Assembly (NCBI GenBank): GCA_025454815.1
Contig: JALONR010000012.1
Location: forward strand, 1-56,603
DNA length: 56,603 nt
Source: Bacteroidales bacterium
GTDB taxonomy: Bacteria > Bacteroidota > Bacteroidia > Bacteroidales > VadinHA17
Direction: 5' to 3'
Shown here: in pieces, positions 30,552-38,576 of the stretch
Position numbering within the stretch: the stretch's first letter is position 1
Layout of the letters: each line of letters opens with the position of its first letter
Program-made: the position numbers and the translations under genes
The notes under the pieces: generated by a model
The model's input: only the letters and a program-made list of their open reading frames with translations
Told to the model about the DNA's origin: nothing
Database searches by the model: none

Positions 30552-33296
30552 TCAGTTTATCGTTTTGTTTATCCAGACAATTGAAGTGGGAGTCCAGTCT
30601 CTTGCCTGCTCACCCTCCCTTGGGGCGTCAGGAGCTATTGGTCTGTTAAGTCTCAGGTAATTTGGAATTGCAAGGAGATTGCTTCCTTCACTCCACTTTC
30701 CGTTGATGGTCACTATACCGCCGAACAAATCATCACGCCATTGGGTTGTCAGAGGGCTATCACCAATGCGCTGCTCTATGTCAGCCTGATCAGCCTTCTC
30801 CACATTATAGATCATAGGCCCGTACCTCAGGGCTACCCTGCCACGGGTAGCTTCAATCCTTTCATCCGCGATTACTTGCTGTACCTCCATGGGAATAGCA
30901 AAGGAGATGATATCACCCCTGTTCCACTCCCTCGTGATAGGAATATAACCACGGTTTAGTTCCATCGCTACTGCCTCACCGTTGACATTCAGGCTGCTGA
31001 TTGTGTTAAGCTCAGGGACGGAGGTATACAGTTCGCTGGTCTTCCTGTTGGGAACCCTGACCCATACAGTGAATTTCTTTGTCTCAGCAGGATTGACAGT
31101 TATTGATACATCTCCATTCCATGGATAATCAGTCTTCTGGACCATCTCTACTGAGGTGCCTGCCACCTTCTCAACATTAATGGTGCTTCCGATGAAAAGG
31201 TTGACATAGATTCCGTCATCACTTTTTACATAGGTCCAGGTCGGTATCATAAGCAGTGTCCTGGGTATGTTGCCTACACAACAAGGACAGACATGCCAGT
31301 CAGACCGCATGCGGTTTGATGACAGAGGGTTGGTATAGAAGAAGTTCTTACCTTCAAAGTCAAGTGACCCGAGCAGGGCATTGTACATTGTCTCCTCATA
31401 CAGGTCAGCATATTTTGCATCATGGTATGCCAGGTTCATCTTGTACTGGAAGAAGATGAGCCCGCAGCTTGAGCATGACTCGCAATAGGCATTGTTCCTC
31501 AGCGAGTAGTCGGGTCCGAAACCCTCAGATGTCTCGCCGCTGCCAATACCGCCGGTCACATAATACTTCCTGTTTGTCATGTTGTCCCATAGAGACATGA
31601 CGGCGCTCTGGTAATCAATGTCAGCCGTTTCTGCTGCCACGTCAGCCATGGCTGAATAGTTGTATACTGCCCTCACTGCATGACCTACTGCCTCATATTG
31701 CTGCTGTACAGGCACATGACTCTGGTCATATTCGGAACCATGATTGCGGCTGTCAAGCAGGAATTTGGCCAGGTCTATATATCTGTCACCGCGTCCGTTG
31801 CCCTCCATGTCATTGACAAAACGGCCGAAACGTACCAGCGCCTGTTCCATCTCCTGGTGACCGTCATACCACTCCTTCTTTCCGGGACCGATGTTGGCAA
31901 CCCAGCAGTCAGAAAGCTTCTTGGCTGCGTCATAGAGCCTTGTGTCAGTACCTTCGGTAAGGGTATAATGGTTAATGGCTGATTCGATAAAATAGCCGGC
32001 TACATATCCTTCATGGTTACCCCTTGTCTGCGGCGCCCATCTTTCCTTCCAGCGTGTGGTGTCACGGAGAGTAAATGCTGTCTGCAGATAGCCGTCAGGC
32101 TCCTGTGCGGCAAGGATTATCGGGATCCACTTCTCAAGTGTCTTCTTCATCTTCTCCTGGGCAGCAATGATCTCCCTGTCTCCCTTTGGATCAACCATAA
32201 GCGCAATGCACATCGACTCGACCGTCTGGTGCACCCAGGCATTCGAGAAGACATACCCGAGGTGCCTGCCGTGCGACTCACCGCGAAGAGCCTTTGCTGC
32301 CTCGACAAAATTGTCAAGACCTCCCTGTCCCCGCTCCAGGTCAGTCCGCTCAATCATCTCAATACAATGAGGTATCCAGTTTACTATAAGCGCTTTGGCG
32401 CGATCATTCCACAGCGGACTGTCAATCTTGTACCGGCGGGTATAAACCACGTCAAGCCTTTTTTCTTCGGGCGGACTGACGACAGAGACCTTCAGGGATG
32501 ATGATGATTTCATCTTCCCTGCCCGCGCTGACAGTATTAATACGTAATCACCTGGTACTGTAAAGGTGGCTGTGGTTGTATCACTCTTCGCATTTTCAAA
32601 CTTTACTTCTCCAGGCCCTTCTGCAGTCCACTGCATCTTCTTCAGAGGATCAAGACTCTTTATCAGGCCGGAGAGATATGTTTTACCACCGGTGACAACC
32701 ATCCGGTCTGTGCCGGCCGAAATTACCGGGGCCACTGCAGGAGCGCCTTCAGGTTTGAAGACCTGCCACTCCAGAACGGGTGAAAAAAACCTCTCAATGG
32801 AATCAACCTCAAGCATAAGCCTGGTAGTTGACACTTCAATGAAAGTGGTGTGATTGAATTTGTCATTCTCAAGCCCAAGGCCGGAAGCATTCTCAACATC
32901 AACATAATCCTCCCCGTTCCAGTATTTGAACCGGTATGCCTGTGGAAGCTTTACAAGGCTCTCATAATCATAAAGAAATACAGCTGCCTCATCTATTGAA
33001 ACAGGCTGTTCCCATACATACTCATACTGCGTCACATTGAGTCCCTGCTGCCTCTGCTGCTGGCTGTTCGGGTTATTCATCCAGCGTCTCATATCACTGT
33101 TGACACTGTCAGGGATAAGCCCGTCATTGAGTTCCTTTATCTCTCTCTGCCCTCCCCGGGTGGCCTGTAAAGGTTTGGCCAGCACTGCCAGGTTGTCCTT
33201 CCCGGTCAAACCGGAGCCGCCGGTGATGCATGAAGGGATAAGCATGACTGCCATGAGGGCAGATGCCAGAATAGGAATGAATTGTTTTGTTCTCAT
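30552..33296 (-). CDS. GH127 family lipoprotein with long N-terminal region
   Basis: A 914-residue lipoprotein (MRTKQFIPILASALMAVMLIPSC) with a GH127 (former DUF1680) barrel in the C-terminal two thirds (about 300-880). The zinc-thiolate site of beta-L-arabinofuranosidases is visible as NNAYCESCSSCG (Glu and Cys) and WHVCPCCVGN (CxCC, including the presumed nucleophile Cys). The first 300 residues are unusual: a discoidin-like stretch (about 85-170, YEYVWEQPVSIDEAAVFLYDY...) and a PKD/Ig-like domain (about 190-270, YLSGLIKSLDPLKKMQWTAEGPGEVKF). The catalytic part resembles the larger, less characterised GH127 subgroup, so linkage specificity is open. It follows GH51 by 39 nt in the same transcript. 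Confidence 0.85.
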   Translation of the reverse strand: MRTKQFIPILASALMAVMLIPSCITGGSGLTGKDNLAVLAKPLQATRGGQREIKELNDGLIPDSVNSDMRRWMNNPNSQQQRQQGLNVTQYEYVWEQPVSIDEAAVFLYDYESLVKLPQAYRFKYWNGEDYVDVENASGLGLENDKFNHTTFIEVSTTRLMLEVDSIERFFSPVLEWQVFKPEGAPAVAPVISAGTDRMVVTGGKTYLSGLIKSLDPLKKMQWTAEGPGEVKFENAKSDTTTATFTVPGDYVLILSARAGKMKSSSSLKVSVVSPPEEKRLDVVYTRRYKIDSPLWNDRAKALIVNWIPHCIEMIERTDLERGQGGLDNFVEAAKALRGESHGRHLGYVFSNAWVHQTVESMCIALMVDPKGDREIIAAQEKMKKTLEKWIPIILAAQEPDGYLQTAFTLRDTTRWKERWAPQTRGNHEGYVAGYFIESAINHYTLTEGTDTRLYDAAKKLSDCWVANIGPGKKEWYDGHQEMEQALVRFGRFVNDMEGNGRGDRYIDLAKFLLDSRNHGSEYDQSHVPVQQQYEAVGHAVRAVYNYSAMADVAAETADIDYQSAVMSLWDNMTNRKYYVTGGIGSGETSEGFGPDYSLRNNAYCESCSSCGLIFFQYKMNLAYHDAKYADLYEETMYNALLGSLDFEGKNFFYTNPLSSNRMRSDWHVCPCCVGNIPRTLLMIPTWTYVKSDDGIYVNLFIGSTINVEKVAGTSVEMVQKTDYPWNGDVSITVNPAETKKFTVWVRVPNRKTSELYTSVPELNTISSLNVNGEAVAMELNRGYIPITREWNRGDIISFAIPMEVQQVIADERIEATRGRVALRYGPMIYNVEKADQADIEQRIGDSPLTTQWRDDLFGGIVTINGKWSEGSNLLAIPNYLRLNRPIAPDAPREGEQARDWTPTSIVWINKTIN

Positions 33297-33335
33297 TTCC
33301 TGGTTTTTATTAATAATTAGTATGAAATAAACAGA

Positions 33336-35675
33336 TCAGTTAATCAAGCTGAAAACAAACAGGTTGATGCTTGCCGGTCCGATTGTCAGAGCACTTCCTG
33401 ACGAGACATTTACCGGTCCTTCTATTTTTACATTCTCAGGCCTGCCCGGTTCATTGGTTGCCATATTATCAGGAGCCGTAACCTGCCACAGTTCACCTTT
33501 CCCTGTGATTGTTCCGTTGAGCACCAATATGGGCAGCTTCACCTCATCACATGTAGCGTTTACAACTGACACCGTCAGTTTATTGCCTTTACTGTTAATT
33601 GTTGCAGCTATATCAAGGGGCCGGGTCTCACCAGTGATGGCCACCGGGATTGTTCCAAACTGCTGCCTGTAAAGTTTGAGCACCTGCCCGGTGGCATCAA
33701 AGACTGAACTGGTTGTGTTGGTTTTGATACAACCGATGACATTTACCGTCTGGGCATAGTTGGCCATGAAAACCATGTCACTCTGCCTTGAATACTCGTT
33801 AAGACCGGCGGCGATGCCCATAGCGTCACGCATGAAGTAGCGCGTACCCAGCTCTCCATAGATATGGGGGCCGTACCAGTAGTTCCACTCATCCATGCAG
33901 ATACGGATATCCTTCCCTTCAAGCTGGGGTATCTCCTTCCGGTACTGGCGGTGGGCTTCAGCCTTCTCCCTGATTGCATCAGGGATCTGCTTCACATGTG
34001 TCAGGAGACCTCCTCCGTGCCAGTCCTGGCGATAGAAGTGCTCACTGATGAGATCCATGCTTTCAGAGCAGTTTGCGAGAACCATCCTGTCCCATTCACC
34101 GAGCTCACCCACGGCTATGAGTTTGATGTCAGGGTCAACGCTTCTCATTGCATCGGCAAAAGCATTGTGCTTCTTGACAAAATCCTCAGTTGACATGTGC
34201 CCAAGCTGCCAGTTGCCGTACATTTCATTCCCGATTGACCACCATTTCACATTCCAGGGCTCGGGATGGCCGTTGGCAGCCCTGATCCTGCCCATGGGTG
34301 TCTCAGTGGAGCCGTTGCAGTATTCAACCTCCTCACGTGCCTGTTTTGAATCGCCCAGTCCGGCGTTGACTGCAATATAAGGCTCCGTGTCCAGTATTTC
34401 ACAGAAGATTATGAATTCGTGAAGGCCCACGTCATTGTGCTCCACTCCCTGCCATGCGGGGTTCTTGCGAGGAGGCCTCCTGTCACGGTCGCCTATCCCG
34501 TCCTTCCAGTCATAACCACTGACGAAGTTTCCTCCGGGCCAGCGGTAGACAGGAGAGTTCAGCTCCTTAAGGAGTGCCATCACATCAGACCGGAATCCAT
34601 GAATGTTGTCTGAAGGCATCAGGCTGGCGGCGCCAACCCAGACTTTCCCGGTTCCCTCAGGCTCAATTGTAAGTGAGGCATTGTGCGTCATTTCACCGGA
34701 ACGGAATTTAAGCGGATATGAACTGAAGCTGCTACCCGGCTTTTCAACGTTTACCGTCTGCGACTGCTCTTCCCACTGAAGGGTCACTTTCACGGCAGTT
34801 ATCCCCGGAGTGGCCTTTAAGATAATGCGTCCCTCATAATCAAGGTCGGGTTTCAGGCCGAGACCTGACTGCTGCATGCTGGCAGCGCCGGTTACGTCAA
34901 CGGCAAGGACTGGAGTCTTGTCTCCTGTAAATGGACTCACCCGGTCAACCGAGAAGAGCTCCCTTTTACCCCTTACCTGCCAGGGCGACTCTCTTTCACC
35001 GGGCACGTACCAGAATTTGCGGTCTTCAAGCATCTCAGCCCAGATTCCTCCATAGATGCAACGGCCAAGGTGCTCAATGAACTGTCCGTAAATGTATTCT
35101 GACATCGGTTCCTTTCTGTCAGCCAGGTCTATAGTTACTGCCGTGCTGATCTTCTCGGAAGAGACCAGTTCAAGGGTCATGTCATCAAACCAGGCCCTTC
35201 CCGGGGCGGGACCGTCAAGGCCCAGGAGACATGAGAGAACCGATGAGTCATCATTGCCGGTCTTGAATACGAATTCAATCTTCGTCCAGTCATTGGTTCC
35301 TGTCAGACCTGCATATTCAGCGTCAAAAGCATCAAAACGGAAACCGGCGCCCTGGCCTCCGCGTGATTGTACACCCTCGGTCTTCACCCAGCCGGTGAAT
35401 TTGTATTCAGACCATGGTTTAAGTTCAACCTTGGTCATCCACCTGCCGCCGGCAGTTCGGTTGCTCTGCAGCATCAGGCTCCTCTTTCCGTGATGAGCCT
35501 CATAGTCATAGAATGCGATCATACCTCCGCCCCGGGTCTCACCGTTCCATCCGCTAACGGCTGAACCTGTACCCTCCTCTGCGGAGGGATTGGGTATAAC
35601 AGTGTCCTCGTCAGCACTTCCGGCACAGGAAGTGATGAACAGCACTGCGGCAAAAAGCAATAACAGGTTTCTCAT
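33336..35675 (-). CDS. Alpha-L-arabinofuranosidase, GH51, with N-terminal carbohydrate-binding domain
   Basis: A 779-residue lipoprotein (MRNLLLLFAAVLFITSC, lipid Cys at about 17). An N-terminal CBM-like beta-sandwich (about 25-175, ending ARAWFDDMTLELV) precedes the GH51 TIM barrel and C-terminal sandwich. Motifs: [51 protein letters not shown] with the acid/base Glu (about 490), and CMDEWNYWYGP with the nucleophile Glu (about 607). The ATG at 35675 is used because an upstream one at 35705 only adds residues before the signal. It is the first gene after a 530-nt non-coding region that contains an AraR box and, 40 nt before the start codon, a terminator-like hairpin. Confidence 0.93.
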   Translation of the reverse strand: MRNLLLLFAAVLFITSCAGSADEDTVIPNPSAEEGTGSAVSGWNGETRGGGMIAFYDYEAHHGKRSLMLQSNRTAGGRWMTKVELKPWSEYKFTGWVKTEGVQSRGGQGAGFRFDAFDAEYAGLTGTNDWTKIEFVFKTGNDDSSVLSCLLGLDGPAPGRAWFDDMTLELVSSEKISTAVTIDLADRKEPMSEYIYGQFIEHLGRCIYGGIWAEMLEDRKFWYVPGERESPWQVRGKRELFSVDRVSPFTGDKTPVLAVDVTGAASMQQSGLGLKPDLDYEGRIILKATPGITAVKVTLQWEEQSQTVNVEKPGSSFSSYPLKFRSGEMTHNASLTIEPEGTGKVWVGAASLMPSDNIHGFRSDVMALLKELNSPVYRWPGGNFVSGYDWKDGIGDRDRRPPRKNPAWQGVEHNDVGLHEFIIFCEILDTEPYIAVNAGLGDSKQAREEVEYCNGSTETPMGRIRAANGHPEPWNVKWWSIGNEMYGNWQLGHMSTEDFVKKHNAFADAMRSVDPDIKLIAVGELGEWDRMVLANCSESMDLISEHFYRQDWHGGGLLTHVKQIPDAIREKAEAHRQYRKEIPQLEGKDIRICMDEWNYWYGPHIYGELGTRYFMRDAMGIAAGLNEYSRQSDMVFMANYAQTVNVIGCIKTNTTSSVFDATGQVLKLYRQQFGTIPVAITGETRPLDIAATINSKGNKLTVSVVNATCDEVKLPILVLNGTITGKGELWQVTAPDNMATNEPGRPENVKIEGPVNVSSGSALTIGPASINLFVFSLIN

Positions 35676-35714
35676 AGAAGTGTTAAGATATTTTATTATC
35701 AACATTTTACAAAC

Positions 35715-35745
35715 GTAAAAGGCCGGTAAAAAAGCGGCCTTTTAC
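35715..35745 (-). terminator. Terminator-like hairpin 40 nt upstream of GH51
   Basis: Perfect 11-bp stem GTAAAAGGCCG / CGGCCTTTTAC with a 9-nt loop. It could end the susC-susD-plug transcript, end a separate small RNA, or act as an attenuator of GH51. Confidence 0.7.
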
Positions 35746-36045
35746 TTCCAAACTAAAACCCAAAACCAATACTACTACCTTCTCCAATCATTGACTCCGT
35801 CTCTTATTTGGTTACACTATACAAGCGTTGAACTCGCATTCGTATAATGCTGTTTATCTCCATGATAAAACCTTGTTTCATTTTACCAGGTTGTTGAGAA
35901 TTAACCAGGGCGCAAAATACCATCTGTTTTTTCTGACTATCAATCACTTTAAAATTATGCTGTGATTCATCCATTATGTTTTGTTAATGTTTTACACTTT
36001 CAAATTGTCAGGAAAACCATATATCCGGTCACGACTGAAATTTTT

Positions 36046-36064
36046 AAATGTAAATGATACACTT
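36046..36064. promoter_or_regulatory. AraR box upstream of the GH51-GH127 unit
   Basis: AAATGTA-AATGA-TACACTT: half-site AARTGTA, 5-nt spacer and inverted half-site, identical in geometry to the boxes at 41.6, 41.7 and 52.7 kb. Confidence 0.7.
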
Positions 36065-36206
36065 ATACCTTTTGACGCAATTTATAACTTTTTTTTTATT
36101 TAAGTACATGTTTTTAAAGAATTATAACGAGTTAAACTGAGCTTTTCAGAGTCCGGCACAGATGAAGCGCTAACTCTATAAAACTGATATTGTTATTTAT
36201 AAGCCA

Positions 36207-36869
36207 CTACTTAAATTTAGTCTCGATGATTATGACACCATTGGTGCCGCGAGTCCCGTAATATGCGGCTGCGGCATCTTTCAGGACATTTACTGACCTG
36301 ATATTGACCGGTTCTATTGTGGAAATGTCATCAACCGGGATTCCATCAACTAAATAGAGTGGTTCGCCTGAGAGCGAGAGGGAATTTGTTCCTCTCACCT
36401 GGATCACAGGCCCTGCCGGAGTGTTAATCACCTCAACTCCCGGGAAACGCCCTCGTAACATGTCATATATATTTGAGAAATTGGAAAACCCGTTGTTCTC
36501 CTGCTCCAGGTTCGAGACTGCGAAGGTGAGATCCTCCTTCCTGATATACCCGTTGCCTATTGCTACTATCGCATCCTTCTCCCTTCCCCTGAAGACAAGA
36601 TTTACTGGTACTGTATCGGACTTCTGAGGCTGGAGATTGAATGACTCGAAGCCTTCCGCCTCAAAGGTAACCTTTTCTCCTCTCCTCATGGTTATGGTGA
36701 ACCACCCTGTCGAATCCGTAATTACCGTCCCTGATTTCCCGGCGCTGACTTCAACGCTCCTGAGAGGGAACCGGTTAAAGCATCTTACAGTTCCTGAGAG
36801 CGTTATCTCCTGTCCCATTCCGGAGGCGACTGTCATGAAAAAGAGTATAAGGGCAATCAGATTCTTCAT
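36207..36869 (-). CDS. Plug-only SusC-like protein (regulatory domain plus TonB plug, no barrel)
   Basis: A 220-residue protein with a signal peptide (MKNLIALILFFMTVASGMGQ), a carboxypeptidase-D-like beta-sandwich (about 22-92, ITLSGTVRCFNRFPLRSVEVSAG) and a TonB-receptor plug domain (about 105-218, LRGRFPGVEVIN, VRGTNSL, PLYLVDGIPVDDISTI, YYGTRGTNGVIIIETKFK). It ends exactly where a SusC barrel would begin. The stop codon is clean, and the next 500 nt show no barrel remnant. It may be an outgrowth of a SusC gene retained as a periplasmic partner or decoy, or a decayed receptor. It lies 105 nt after susD, behind a terminator hairpin, so it is probably less expressed than susCD. Confidence 0.8.
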   Translation of the reverse strand: MKNLIALILFFMTVASGMGQEITLSGTVRCFNRFPLRSVEVSAGKSGTVITDSTGWFTITMRRGEKVTFEAEGFESFNLQPQKSDTVPVNLVFRGREKDAIVAIGNGYIRKEDLTFAVSNLEQENNGFSNFSNIYDMLRGRFPGVEVINTPAGPVIQVRGTNSLSLSGEPLYLVDGIPVDDISTIEPVNIRSVNVLKDAAAAYYGTRGTNGVIIIETKFK

Positions 36870-36891
36870 CGATATATTAATTCATTGTAAA

Positions 36892-36919
36892 GAGGGTGCG
36901 GGAGTTTCCCCGCACCCTC
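36892..36919 (-). terminator. Intercistronic terminator between susD and the plug-only gene
   Basis: Perfect 11-bp stem GAGGGTGCGGG / CCCGCACCCTC with a 6-nt loop, followed on the minus strand by TTTAC. The short T-run suggests partial termination. Confidence 0.75.
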
Positions 36920-36974
36920 AATGCCGCATTGCGGTTACCCGAATTTTACTTTCCGCTAACCGGAATCCCTACTG

Positions 36975-38567
36975 TCAGTAGCTCGGATTCTGTGTCAGGT
37001 TCGGGTTCTTGTTTATTTCTGTCTGCGGTATCGGGAACAGAGCCTTCTCTATGCTTGTAGGCCTGTGGTTGAACCAGGTCTTGGTATGGTATACCCCGAA
37101 CCTGATAAGATCAGTCCTTCTCCTTCCCTCTGCTGCAAATTCCCAGCCCAGCTCATCGAGGAACCTTCCATACTGGATATCATCACCGCCTTCAGCCTCT
37201 GTCACCACACCATTGACTACAAAGCCATAGTTGTATGAGCTTCCCCCAAGGAGCTGTACACCGGTGACTGTAGCCTTCGCCGGATTTGTCCTGAAAGAAC
37301 GTGCCCTGACATCAGATACTATCAGGGCGGCATCACCCTCAAGCCCCGTCCTGAGAAGACATTCTGCCTTCATCATAAGCACATCGGCATAACGGAATAC
37401 AACGTAGTCATTGCTGAGAGCAGCCTTTGCCCCTATCCTGATCTCATACTTGCCGATACGGTAGCCCTGGTTGGAAGCAGCTAGATCAATATCCTTAACT
37501 GTCTTTACGTAATCAATCACCAGGTTACCATTGTCAGGATTATACTGTGGTCCCTGGATCCAGGTATCCTTCAGCCTCTGGTCATCTGCATCATAGGTGT
37601 CAATCCACTGAGGAACGGCGCAATTGCCTCCCCAGGGCTGTGCCTCCATCTTGAACACGAGCCTGCTTAGCGGATCAAGGGTCTTCATATGAATCTGCCA
37701 TCCTGTGGCCTTAGTCTCATCGTAGGGTACAGCAAAGATGATCTCCTTCGAGCTTTCATTTGTTGTCTTGAAGATGTCACGGTAGTAGGTCTCAAGCTGG
37801 TATTTCGTGCTCGCGATGATGTCATTGCATTCGCTTATACAGAGAGCCCACTGCGGGGTGCCTGTATAAACCTGTGCATTGAGATATACCCTTGCAAGGG
37901 TGGCCTTGGCTGCCCACTTGGTAAAACGACCGTAGGTTGTCTTGTCAACGGTCTCGGTAAGAAGCGGAATAACTGTTGTTAGCTCACTGACAACGAAGTT
38001 ATATACCTGCTGACGGGTTGCCTGCTCCGGGAGCTCAACATCCTTGTAGTCGTCAACAATCGGAACATTGCCGTGAGTGTCAAGAAGCACCGAATAGTAA
38101 TATGCCCTTACAGCCCTGAGTTCAGCCAGGAGGTTTTCCTTGTCTGTTGTCATCGGTATCTCACCTGATTCAATCTGGTAGATAACCCTGTTGGCCGTAT
38201 TGATGCCCCTGTAACAGTTGTTCCACAGGTTCTGCGGCTGCCACTGCGTAGGAGTCCAGGTATGCTTGTGCATCCTCTGGTAGGTTCCGCCGTCATACCA
38301 TCCGTTGGGACGGGCGGGGGTAACTATCTGGTCCGCAGGCTCCTCCTGGAGGTCAAACATCCCCTGCCAGCCTGCCATCATGCCACGCATACCGGTGTAT
38401 ACGGGGGCAATAATCGCCGGTAAATCCTTCTCTGTGGGTACGAACTGCTCTGCAAGAAGCTCCGAATATACCGTCTCGGAAAGATCAGTACAGGAACCCG
38501 CCACAAGCGCGACAAGGATAACCAGACCACCAATGTATTTATTGAATTGCTTTTTCATTGCTGTCAT
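36975..38567 (-). CDS. SusD/RagB-family lipoprotein of the arabinose locus
   Basis: A 530-residue surface glycan-binding lipoprotein (MKKQFNKYIGGLVILVALVAGSC, lipid Cys in SCTDLSE). It has the SusD N-terminal helices (WNNCYRGINTANRVIYQIE, AELRAVRAYYYSVLLDTHGNVPIV), the TPR segment FTKWAAKATLARVYLNAQVYTG, and the C-terminal RagB signature FLDELGWEFAAEGRRRTDLIRFG, with FPIPQTEINKNPNLTQNPSY at the end. An in-frame ATG at 38558 is an equally likely start. It begins 9 nt after susC and is the lid of that transporter. Position within the arabinose regulon implies arabinose-containing oligosaccharides as ligand. Confidence 0.95.
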   Translation of the reverse strand: MTAMKKQFNKYIGGLVILVALVAGSCTDLSETVYSELLAEQFVPTEKDLPAIIAPVYTGMRGMMAGWQGMFDLQEEPADQIVTPARPNGWYDGGTYQRMHKHTWTPTQWQPQNLWNNCYRGINTANRVIYQIESGEIPMTTDKENLLAELRAVRAYYYSVLLDTHGNVPIVDDYKDVELPEQATRQQVYNFVVSELTTVIPLLTETVDKTTYGRFTKWAAKATLARVYLNAQVYTGTPQWALCISECNDIIASTKYQLETYYRDIFKTTNESSKEIIFAVPYDETKATGWQIHMKTLDPLSRLVFKMEAQPWGGNCAVPQWIDTYDADDQRLKDTWIQGPQYNPDNGNLVIDYVKTVKDIDLAASNQGYRIGKYEIRIGAKAALSNDYVVFRYADVLMMKAECLLRTGLEGDAALIVSDVRARSFRTNPAKATVTGVQLLGGSSYNYGFVVNGVVTEAEGGDDIQYGRFLDELGWEFAAEGRRRTDLIRFGVYHTKTWFNHRPTSIEKALFPIPQTEINKNPNLTQNPSY

Positions 38568-38576
38568 ATTTTGTCG

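Larger units (their letters stand above)
35676..36206. other. Long non-coding region before GH51 with AraR box and terminator-like hairpin
   Basis: No open reading frame is supported in these 530 bp. On the minus strand, in order, it holds an AraR box (36064-36046), a degenerate second box (TACACTT at 35993-35999 without a good partner), an A/T-rich stretch, a G/U-rich tract (about 35770-35751, GGTTTTGGGTTTTAG) and a perfect 11-bp hairpin (35745-35715). The order box, G/U tract, hairpin repeats that of the candidate small RNA at 20.6 kb. Confidence 0.5.

Noticed and set aside
30394..30660. Plus-strand frame of 88 codons in the GH127-GH51 gap
   Set aside because: It runs into the antisense of GH127, lacks a promoter and shows no recognisable protein features.
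35811..35822. TACACTAT motif as a further AraR box
   Set aside because: The opposite half-site TGTA at 5-nt spacing is missing.
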